Made by a program: the position numbers and the translations under genes. This document shows positions 1-7,223 of a stretch of 64,000 bases of DNA, in pieces (the stretch's first letter is position 1; each line of letters opens with the position of its first letter). Location of the stretch: positions 558,001 through 622,000 of the forward strand of contig NZ_LLKN01000002.1 in the NCBI RefSeq assembly GCF_002900095.1. Direction: 5' to 3'. The stretch is from Salegentibacter mishustinae. GTDB lineage: Bacteria; Bacteroidota; Bacteroidia; Flavobacteriales; Flavobacteriaceae. The notes beneath the pieces are model-generated. The model saw only the letters and a program-made list of their open reading frames with translations, searched no databases and was not told the DNA's origin.

Positions 1-1002
1 TGAAGTGGCTACCCGGGAGGCGCTCTCGCCATAATAATTAACCTGGTTCGAGCTGTTCCAAATTCCTGTTTCAGAATAATTCCTGTCTTCGGTATCAAAG
101 ATGATTGGTTTTGGACGTTGCGGTACCTGGGTTTCAGCGATTACTAAAGCTCCCGCATTCTTCCTTAAACTATTCCGATTTCCGCCGGTGATATCTGCAG
201 GAATATTTACCACCTCGTTGGCAGCAACCATAGCCGAAGATCCGCCACCATCTAGATTTACTGCATTTTTAGCACCAACATCTAACATTAATTGTGCTAA
301 TTCGCCTAAACTTACTCCCGCACTGGCTTCCTGCCGCCCATCTACCACCATCATAATTAGGGTATTTTTGTCTTTGTAACCAATAGCACTTCGCGGATGG
401 CGGGCTAAATGACTTCCCTTAAACCCTTCTTCTTTATCAGTTAAATTTATTTTTCCGTTTTTTAGTAAAATCGGTCCGCCACCAACTGCCTGGTTTACAT
501 CCCAATTTTCTGAAGCTGAATGAATATCTGGTGAGGCCAATTTCTTTGGAATATCATTTTCCCTGGAATTCACCCAGGCGATTTCCGGCACTCCGTTTTT
601 CATTCCAAATGCACCCCTGGAAATTTCATTGCTGGGTCCCGGAGCAATAACCTCTCCGTCCTGGATAATAGCGCTTACCGAAGAGTTTGAAGCAAAATAT
701 CCGCCGTTTATAGCCAAAATCCCATTTCCTCTGTTATAAGTTTCTTTAGTAGTTTCCCTAATGGTATTACTGCCAATAGAACGTAATTTTAGATTTTCGT
801 CACTTAAGTCTATGAGAGCATACATTGCTCTTACGGGCTTATTATCTGGTAAAGTTCCATAAGCGTTATAAATCTTTATGGATGCCGGTAGATTAATGTT
901 TAGATCTTTTCTTGGCTGCCAGTTAAGGTTTATTTCCTGGGCTTGCAGGGGTAAGAAAAGTAAAAGACCTAAAATGCTAATGATTAATTTAGGTGCTTTC
1001 AT
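1..1002 (-). CDS. Phosphodiester glycosidase (NAGPA/DUF2233) family protein, partial
   Basis: I translated this open frame by hand from the minus strand; it runs off the left edge, giving 334 residues without a stop. A signal peptide (MKAPKLIISILGLLLFLPLQ, cut near AQ) suggests export. Residues about 60-290 carry the NAGPA fold signatures: AINGGYF near residue 98, VVDGRQEASAGVSLGE, and NLDGGGSSAMV. This family includes the human enzyme that uncovers mannose 6-phosphate by removing GlcNAc, and bacterial homologues linked to exopolysaccharide or cell-wall glycans. After about residue 300 the sequence FDTEDRNYSETGIWNSS..VNYYGES resembles the start of a golvesin/xanthan-lyase CBD-like beta-sandwich, so a C-terminal binding domain probably continues outside the window. 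It starts 20 bp after the frameshifted amidase and is the last visible gene of the amino-sugar operon. The substrate is not known; a cell-wall amino-sugar glycoside is an inference from context. Confidence 0.85.
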   Translation of the reverse strand, partial: MKAPKLIISILGLLLFLPLQAQEINLNWQPRKDLNINLPASIKIYNAYGTLPDNKPVRAMYALIDLSDENLKLRSIGSNTIRETTKETYNRGNGILAINGGYFASNSSVSAIIQDGEVIAPGPSNEISRGAFGMKNGVPEIAWVNSRENDIPKKLASPDIHSASENWDVNQAVGGGPILLKNGKINLTDKEEGFKGSHLARHPRSAIGYKDKNTLIMMVVDGRQEASAGVSLGELAQLMLDVGAKNAVNLDGGGSSAMVAANEVVNIPADITGGNRNSLRKNAGALVIAETQVPQRPKPIIFDTEDRNYSETGIWNSSNQVNYYGESASRVATS

Positions 1003-1021
1003 AACAATAAAATTTAGGAGG

Positions 1022-1608
1022 TTATCTTAATTGAGGTAATTTTTGATATAGGTTGCTACCGGGACAACTGGTATCGGCCTGGTCTCTATGGCCGCTAATT
1101 GTGTTACGGGAAATACGGTACTCACCGGAAATATAAGAGATAAGTTCTTTTAACTTTCCCATTGTTGAGGTAATACTTTTTCCTTATTAAAATCCCCTTC
1201 TACTACAATTAGTACATGGCCGTCAAGGTTGTAATTAGTATTAGAATCGCCCTGGAATTTTATCTCCCTTCCTTCAGCAATTTCACCATTGGTTGCAATA
1301 TAAAAATGATAAGGAACATCTGCCCAGGCTTTTTTTATGCTACCATCGGCCATTGGGGAATCTTTAAGGGAGAAATTTTGCAATGCCTGCAGTTTCTTTT
1401 CTATAGAAAGTTCCGGTTTTTGAGGCATCCCTGTATGGTGAATGGTAATAAATTTCGGTTTATGCACTTTCATTTCCATGATCGGTTCTTGGGCATTCCA
1501 GTCTTCTCTTTGAACAATAGCTAATTCATTTTTAGAATTTTGCTGAGCAAAAAGTGAAATACTACTAAAAAACAACACCAGCAAACTAAACTTACCTATA
1601 TGACTCAT
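1022..1608 (-). pseudogene. N-acetylmuramoyl-L-alanine amidase (PGRP/Amidase_2), frameshifted
   Basis: The first frame (1608 to 1150) gives 152 residues with a signal peptide and the start of a zinc amidase: the first zinc-ligand region FITIHHTG and VPYHFYIATNGEIAEGRE. It stops after LPQQWES. Reading on in the next frame from the CAATGGG region (about 1161-1164) gives MGKLKELISYISGEYRIS, then SGHRDQADTSCPGSNLYQ and a stop at 1022-1024. That is exactly the missing C-terminus, with the conserved His and Cys of the zinc site. One lost A (CAAATGGG to CAATGGG) would explain it. As written, the main product lacks two zinc-site residues and should be inactive. A sequencing or assembly error is the main alternative. 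It sits 46 bp downstream of the lipoprotein amidase and 20 bp upstream of the NAGPA-like gene. Confidence 0.8.
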
Positions 1609-1654
1609 AAGATTGCCTTATTTATTTTAAATCGTTTTTTCTGAAAAAAGATGC

Positions 1655-2593
1655 TTACAAATACTTCTTATGTAGCTGGTAAAGCACTTTTAGATCGTGT
1701 ATACCGAAAGGCTTGTCTAAATCTTCCTGGATAAAATGAAGTTTAAATGCGCTTTTAGCTGCCTCTAAATCTGAAGTATCAAATCCTATAATTTTAAGGG
1801 CATTTTCAACATTAAAATCTGCCGGAATTACTTCAGGGAAAACCAATTTATCTATAAATGGAATTCTGGTATTAAGTGGGCTGTTGAGGTGAATCGCTAA
1901 AGGATTAGGTTTAAAAAATTCGGCTTCCAGTTTTAAATTTTCTACTTCAGCTTCGTCATACCATAGCCCAAAACCTTCTTCGGCCAATCGTTTCCAGGGG
2001 AAGTTTGCATTTGGATCTACTTTTCTAGATGGTGCAATATCAGAATGACCAATAAAATTCTCGGCAGGGATTTTATATTTTTCTTTAATTTCGCTTAGCA
2101 ATTCAACCAGGCTAGTAATCTGTAATTCGGTAAATTCTTCTTTACCATCATTATCAATTTCGATCCCCAGAGAAGAAGAATTTAAATCGGTATTATTGCC
2201 CCATTTGCCAATACCGCCGTGCCAGGCCCTAAGGTAATCGTTAAGCATATGGTAGATTTCGCCATTTTTGGCGATCACGTAATGCGAACTTACCTGTGTT
2301 CTAGGCAGGGTAAAAGTATTTAAGGTTTGCCCTACAGAATCTTGCGCAGTGTGATGTATAACCACATAATTTGGCTTGCGCATATTAAAATTAGTAGTTC
2401 CTACCCAGTATTCACCATAATTGAGTGCGGATTCGTTTTGGTTTTCCCGGGTAGGGAACTGCTGTAACTGTTTGCTATAATTTTTTACCTGCTTTTTATA
2501 GACCCTATTGGTTTTAGCATAAGGGTTAGAACTACAGGAGGTAATTAAACTTCCTATTAATAGCATTATATAAAGCGGGTAAAAACTTCTCAT
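1655..2593 (-). CDS. Lipoprotein N-acetylmuramoyl-L-alanine amidase (AmpD-like, Amidase_2)
   Basis: This 312-residue protein would cut the bond between N-acetylmuramic acid and L-alanine in peptidoglycan fragments. The N-terminus has a lipoprotein signal ending in LITSC, so it should be anchored facing the periplasm. The Amidase_2 domain spans about residues 75-215: VVIHHTAQDS (first zinc His), SSHYVIAKNGEIYHM, AWHGGIGKW, LGIEIDNDG, and FIGHSDIAPSRKVDPN (second His and the KxDP motif). The region after about residue 220 has no recognised domain. It starts 2 bp after the nagB stop, so it is almost certainly cotranscribed with it and with the upstream ROK regulator. This placement fits recycling of anhydro- or muropeptides rather than cell division. 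Confidence 0.88.
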   Translation of the reverse strand: MRSFYPLYIMLLIGSLITSCSSNPYAKTNRVYKKQVKNYSKQLQQFPTRENQNESALNYGEYWVGTTNFNMRKPNYVVIHHTAQDSVGQTLNTFTLPRTQVSSHYVIAKNGEIYHMLNDYLRAWHGGIGKWGNNTDLNSSSLGIEIDNDGKEEFTELQITSLVELLSEIKEKYKIPAENFIGHSDIAPSRKVDPNANFPWKRLAEEGFGLWYDEAEVENLKLEAEFFKPNPLAIHLNSPLNTRIPFIDKLVFPEVIPADFNVENALKIIGFDTSDLEAAKSAFKLHFIQEDLDKPFGIHDLKVLYQLHKKYL

Positions 2594-2595
2594 TT

Positions 2596-4518
2596 TTAAT
2601 CAAATTTCCATTTTACGAAAGCTTCCATAGCTTCATAATTTGCTAGACCAAGGGAGTGGTAGCTCTCTGCGGTTTCACGGTTTCTTTCTTCTGCACGTAC
2701 CCAAAATTCCCGTTCATCATCTCCCGGAAAAACCGGTCTGTCTTTTTGTGACTGGTGCTGATAAATAGCGTGTCTTTTACGCTGAACCTCCATAGGGGAA
2801 AGCGGCACGGCCATTTCTATTTCATGAACATCAAATTCCTGCCATGCGCCGCGGTACATCCATAACCAGCAGTCTTTAGTCCAGGATTCGGTTTTTCTAA
2901 GTCGCTTCATAGCTTCCAGGATTATTCGGAAACATACGATATGGGTTCCATGAGGATCGGCAAAATCACCTGCGGCAAAAACCTGGTGAGGTTTTACCTC
3001 TTTTAAAAGTTCCATTGTAAGCTCTACATCCTTCTCGGTTACCGGGCTTTTTACGCGCTTTCCGGTTTCGTAGAATGGCAAAGCCATAAAGTGAATATTC
3101 TTATCTTTTAATCCGGCGTAACGAGCTCCTGCAATAGCTTCAGACTTTCTAATAAAGGCTTTTACGTCTCTTATTTCATCCAGATCTATATCGTTTGGCT
3201 CTTTCTTTTCGATAAAAGCCCGCATTTTCTCATAAGTGGCTTCAAGGCTTTCGGTATCTTCTCCGGTACTTTTCTTAAAATCTATGGCAAATTCTACATA
3301 TCTAAGAACATCTGTATCCCAAACAGCCGTGTTTCCCGAGGTTTGGTAAGCTACGTGAACATCGTGTCCCTGGTCTACCAGCCTAATAAAGGTTCCTCCC
3401 ATAGAGATCACATCATCGTCTGGGTGTGGGGAGAAAATAATAGAACGTTTTTTTGCAGGGCTTTTGCGCTCGGGGCGTTGAGAATCGTCGGCATTGGGTT
3501 TTCCTCCCGGCCAACCGGTTATACTGTGCTGTAATTGGTTAAAAACATCTATATTAATATCGTAGGCAGGACCTTGCTCGGTGGCAAGTTGGGCCATTCC
3601 GTTATTGTTATAGTCTTCATCGGTAAGCTTAAGGATAGATTTTCCTACTTCGGAAGAAAGCCAGATTACCGCTTTTTTAATCAGCGCTTTATCCCAGGTG
3701 CAATCCTTTACTAACCAGGGTGTATCAAATCTTGTTAATTCTGAAGCAGCATCTTCATCTAAAATAAATTCAACATTATCTGAAAGTTGAAGATAAGTAG
3801 CCGGTACATTACCAGACATTTCTCCTTCTACGGCTTTTTTAATGATAGGAGCTTTTTTCTTACTCCAGGCCATCAAAATAATTTCGCGGGCTTTAAATAT
3901 AGTACCAATTCCCATGGTGATGGCTTTGGTAGGCACGTTTTCTTTACCACCAAAGTCTCTGGATGCATCACGACGGGTTAGGTCGTCTAAAGTAACCAGT
4001 CGTGTTCCAGAATTCGGAGCAGAACCCGGTTCGTTAAAACCAATATGACCGGTTCTACCAATTCCAAGTAACTGCAGGTCTAATCCACCAACAGCGCCAA
4101 TTTTATTTTCGTAAGCAAGGCAATAATCAGTAATTTCTTCCTTGGCAAGGGTTCCGTCTGGAATATGAATATTATCTCTTTTTATATCTATATGATTAAA
4201 AAGATTTTCATCCATAAACTTCACATAACTCTGCTTGGCGTCTGGTAGCATTGGGTAATATTCATCCAGGTTAAAAGTGATCACGTTTTTAAAACTCAAT
4301 CCTTCTTCCTTATGCAATCTAATGAGTTCTTCATATACTTCTACAGGAGTTGCTCCCGTAGCAAGCCCAAGCACCGCATTTTCGTGATTATCCTGCTTGC
4401 GGCGAATTAGATCTGCAATTCGTTTAGCTACCTTTTTGGAAGCAATATGTTCATCTTCATAAACTTTTACCGGTAGTTTTTCAAAACGTGTTTCTTCTAA
4501 AAGATTTAATCTTGCCAT
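2596..4518 (-). CDS. nagB: Glucosamine-6-phosphate deaminase fused to LmbE/PIG-L deacetylase-like domain
   Basis: The N-terminal part (about residues 1-270) is a NagB isomerase/deaminase that converts glucosamine 6-phosphate to fructose 6-phosphate and ammonia. Visible motifs are LGLATGATPVEVYEEL, FNLDEYYPM, and GIGRTGHIGFNEPGS. The C-terminal part (from about 360) is a PIG-L/LmbE-type zinc deacetylase fold beginning IIFSPHPDDDVISMGG, with a further GTHIVCFR segment. The 640-residue length matches the long NagB form common in Bacteroidota and is about 2.4 times the Escherichia coli enzyme. Whether the second domain is an active deacetylase (for example on GlcNAc-6-P) is an inference. It lies 28 bp after the ROK regulator gene and directly before the amidase. 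Confidence 0.93.
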   Translation of the reverse strand: MARLNLLEETRFEKLPVKVYEDEHIASKKVAKRIADLIRRKQDNHENAVLGLATGATPVEVYEELIRLHKEEGLSFKNVITFNLDEYYPMLPDAKQSYVKFMDENLFNHIDIKRDNIHIPDGTLAKEEITDYCLAYENKIGAVGGLDLQLLGIGRTGHIGFNEPGSAPNSGTRLVTLDDLTRRDASRDFGGKENVPTKAITMGIGTIFKAREIILMAWSKKKAPIIKKAVEGEMSGNVPATYLQLSDNVEFILDEDAASELTRFDTPWLVKDCTWDKALIKKAVIWLSSEVGKSILKLTDEDYNNNGMAQLATEQGPAYDINIDVFNQLQHSITGWPGGKPNADDSQRPERKSPAKKRSIIFSPHPDDDVISMGGTFIRLVDQGHDVHVAYQTSGNTAVWDTDVLRYVEFAIDFKKSTGEDTESLEATYEKMRAFIEKKEPNDIDLDEIRDVKAFIRKSEAIAGARYAGLKDKNIHFMALPFYETGKRVKSPVTEKDVELTMELLKEVKPHQVFAAGDFADPHGTHIVCFRIILEAMKRLRKTESWTKDCWLWMYRGAWQEFDVHEIEMAVPLSPMEVQRKRHAIYQHQSQKDRPVFPGDDEREFWVRAEERNRETAESYHSLGLANYEAMEAFVKWKFD

Positions 4519-4546
4519 AATTTTAGCTGATTATTGATTTTATTAT

Positions 4547-5833
4547 TTAGCTGATATGTGATTTTACCAGGCTCACCTGGTCTTTAAAAATATCGTCCAT
4601 TACTGCAATAGTGCCGCCGTATAAGCTGGAATTCGCTCCAAGGGTAGAAAGTTCTATTTGGGTGCGTTCCTTAAGTTGCATCATGCAATAGGTATTCATA
4701 GATTGCTGAATTGGGGTGGTCATAAACTGTTTTGCTTCAGCTATTTTTCCTTCTAAAATCACCAATTCAGGATTAAATATTTGAATTAGGATGGCGATGC
4801 CTTTTCCGAGTTTAATTCCTATTTCAGAAAGTACATTTATCGCAAATTGATCTCCGCGATTGGCGGCATCTATAATTGTTTCTGGTTCCAGTTTTTCTAA
4901 TTCTTCTTTTTTAAGATTATTTAAAACCGAAGTTTGGCCGGCCTTTAAGCCTTCTTTGGTTTTTCTAACCAGGGCAAGTCCCGAAGCTTCTGTTTCCAGG
5001 CAACCACGTTTTCCGCAGTGGCAAAGCAATCCATCTTCGGTCATAGGAATATGCCCGAATTCGCCGGCAAAACCAGATTCTCCCGAGTGCATTCTTCCAC
5101 CCATAATAATGCCCAGGCCAATACCCCAATCCATAGAGATCACCAAAACGTTGTTTTTATTTTTGGCAGTACCAAATCGGAATTCGGCTAAACAGGCACT
5201 CTTGGCATCATTTAAAATGGCCACTGGTTTTTTAAATTTTTTCTCGAACTTTAATTTTAGCGATTCTGGTTCCTGTTCACTTAAATAATAGGTGAAGTTT
5301 TTACCAGCTTCAGCAGAAACCAGTCCAGGCATGCTTATACCAACACCCATTACCTGGTCCAGTTTCACTTTAGCTTCTTTTAATAATTCCTGGGTCCATT
5401 CAAATAAGAGATCTACGATATTAGAATCTGAAGAAATCTCTGAGGGCCACGATTTTTCGTGAAGTATGGTGTGATTATTATCAATAATTGCCAGCTTAAT
5501 CCTAAAGCGCTCTATATGAATGCTCACCACGAAAAATGAATTTTCAATCAATCCGTAGAGATCGGGTTTCCTGCCTCCTTCAGATTTTCCCCTGCCCTTT
5601 TTTATAACTATGCCTTCTTCGATAAGTTGATTTAAAAGCGCCATGGAAGTGGGGAGGCTTACATTAAAACGTTGGCAAACTTCAGCGTTTGAAGTTTCTC
5701 CATTCAAAAATAGATGCTTGATGATCTTTAATTTCTGAAGGAATTTTTTGCGCTCTACATTATTGATTTTAGAGAGTTTCTTTTCATCTATAAAAAAATC
5801 ATGTAGATCTGTAGGCATAGTGTGAGTTGTCAT
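4547..5833 (-). CDS. ROK-family transcriptional regulator (NagC/XylR-like)
   Basis: This 428-residue protein has an N-terminal winged helix-turn-helix (about residues 30-95, TSNAEVCQRFNVSLPTSMAL) followed by a ROK sugar-kinase-like domain. ROK hallmarks are GVGISMPGLV, LNDAKSACLAEFRFG, DWGIGLGIIMGG, GFAGEFGHIPM, and the zinc-binding segment CHCGKRGCLETEASG. Such proteins bind amino sugars or their phosphates and control uptake and catabolism genes. It is the first gene of the minus-strand nagB operon and is divergent from nagX, so it probably controls both directions from the 216-bp gap between them. The ATG start at 5833 was kept; the first 20 or so residues before the HTH are short and unstructured. 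Confidence 0.88.
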   Translation of the reverse strand: MTTHTMPTDLHDFFIDEKKLSKINNVERKKFLQKLKIIKHLFLNGETSNAEVCQRFNVSLPTSMALLNQLIEEGIVIKKGRGKSEGGRKPDLYGLIENSFFVVSIHIERFRIKLAIIDNNHTILHEKSWPSEISSDSNIVDLLFEWTQELLKEAKVKLDQVMGVGISMPGLVSAEAGKNFTYYLSEQEPESLKLKFEKKFKKPVAILNDAKSACLAEFRFGTAKNKNNVLVISMDWGIGLGIIMGGRMHSGESGFAGEFGHIPMTEDGLLCHCGKRGCLETEASGLALVRKTKEGLKAGQTSVLNNLKKEELEKLEPETIIDAANRGDQFAINVLSEIGIKLGKGIAILIQIFNPELVILEGKIAEAKQFMTTPIQQSMNTYCMMQLKERTQIELSTLGANSSLYGGTIAVMDDIFKDQVSLVKSHIS

Positions 5834-6049
5834 AATTTAAAATAAAAGCATTAACAGTTAAATTTAAGCTTTTAAAAAAATGAATTTATTTTGAATTTAA
5901 AAGTATATAAAAAAATTATTTTCAGAAATACTTTTTCTATTTTTTTATAAAAGATTGATTATTTAATCGAAATTTATATTTTTATGCAATAATTAAGAAG
6001 TCGAATTTTAATATCTAGCTACCTAAATTTAGGATTGCTCTAAACTAAG
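5834..6049. promoter_or_regulatory. Divergent control region between ROK regulator and nagX
   Basis: This 216-bp AT-rich gap separates two divergent amino-sugar transcription units and should hold both promoters and the ROK operator. I see no exact TAnnTTTG element and no convincing long palindrome, so no site is placed inside it. Confidence 0.4.
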
Positions 6050-7207
6050 ATGACTGAAGCCACCAAATTATTTAAGGAATCAAAATCGGTAAAAAATCAG
6101 CGATATCTTGCGTTGGATGTTTTGCGCGGACTTACCGTAGCCTTAATGATATTGGTGAATACACCTGGAAGTTGGTCGCATATTTACGCACCCTTTAAAC
6201 ACGCTCCCTGGCATGGTTTTACCCCAACCGACTGGGTTTTTCCTTCTTTTTTGTTTGTAATTGGCAACGCTATGAGCTTTAGCCTACGCAAATATGAAAG
6301 CATTTCGGAAAGCGCTTTTTTAGGAAAGGTATTTAAACGGGCAGCACTTATTTTTCTTATCGGGTTGTTTTTAAGCGCGTTTCCGTTTGTTTATAGACAG
6401 GAAGGGGAACTGATTTTTAAGAATTTAGTCAATATGAGAATTATGGGAGTTTTGCAGCGCATTGCCCTATGCTATCTTTTTGCCTCCCTAATTCTACATT
6501 ATTTGAAGCTGAAAAAATCTATCATTTTTGGAAGCCTAATTTTACTTGGCTACTGGGTAATTATGTGGTTTTTTGGCGATCAGCCCAATCCGCTTTCTTT
6601 AGAGCATAATGCCGCGCTGAAGTTTGATCAACTAATATTTAACGATGCCAATCTTTATAAAGGTTATGGTCTCCCGTTTGATCCGGAAGGTTTATTAAGT
6701 ACGCTTCCCGCAATTGTAAATGTAATTGCAGGCTATGTGGCTGGTGTTTTTATTCAAAAATCAGGGAATAATATTTCTACGGTAATTAAGTTAAGTATCT
6801 ATGGAGTACTACTATTAATTGTAGCGCAAATTTGGGATATTTGGTTTCCTATAAATAAACCTATTTGGAGCAGCTCTTACGTATTATATAGTACAGGCTG
6901 GACGCTTTTAGTGCTTTCAGCATTAATTTTGATTATAGAAATTTTCAATTTTAAGAAGTGGACGACTTTCTTCGAGGCTTTCGGGAAAAATCCTTTGTTT
7001 GTTTTTGTAATGTCTGGTCTTGTAGTAATGCTTATGAACATAATTTATGTTAACGGGCAGGCCTTAAAACCCTGGCTTTATGAAAACTTATATCTTAGCT
7101 GGCTAAACAATTATAACGCCTCGCTACTGTTTGCCATTTCTTATATGCTGCTTATGTGGCTGCTTGGTTACTGGTTACACAAAAAACGTATCTATATTAA
7201 AGTATAA
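6050..7207 (+). CDS. nagX: NagX-like membrane protein (DUF5009 / HGSNAT-type acyltransferase family)
   Basis: This 385-residue protein has about ten hydrophobic segments and begins with a short cytoplasmic tail, then YLALDVLRGLTVALMILVN. The diagnostic segment is HAPWHGFTPTDWVFPSFLFV, a strongly conserved block of the NagX/HGSNAT-type family. The human relative acetylates terminal glucosamine across the lysosomal membrane. Bacterial NagX genes sit in N-acetylglucosamine regulons and are thought to take part in GlcNAc uptake or acetyl transfer; the exact role is not settled. The gene is divergent from the ROK regulator and is followed 17 bp later by the GH3/beta-lactamase fusion, so both likely form one operon serving muropeptide or chitin-derived sugar recovery. 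Confidence 0.85.
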   Translation: MTEATKLFKESKSVKNQRYLALDVLRGLTVALMILVNTPGSWSHIYAPFKHAPWHGFTPTDWVFPSFLFVIGNAMSFSLRKYESISESAFLGKVFKRAALIFLIGLFLSAFPFVYRQEGELIFKNLVNMRIMGVLQRIALCYLFASLILHYLKLKKSIIFGSLILLGYWVIMWFFGDQPNPLSLEHNAALKFDQLIFNDANLYKGYGLPFDPEGLLSTLPAIVNVIAGYVAGVFIQKSGNNISTVIKLSIYGVLLLIVAQIWDIWFPINKPIWSSSYVLYSTGWTLLVLSALILIIEIFNFKKWTTFFEAFGKNPLFVFVMSGLVVMLMNIIYVNGQALKPWLYENLYLSWLNNYNASLLFAISYMLLMWLLGYWLHKKRIYIKV

Positions 7208-7223
7208 ATTCAATTGCTGAATA

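Noticed and set aside
4547-5833. ROK protein as a sugar kinase
   Set aside because: It has an N-terminal winged HTH and is the first gene of a divergent amino-sugar locus, which fits a regulator.
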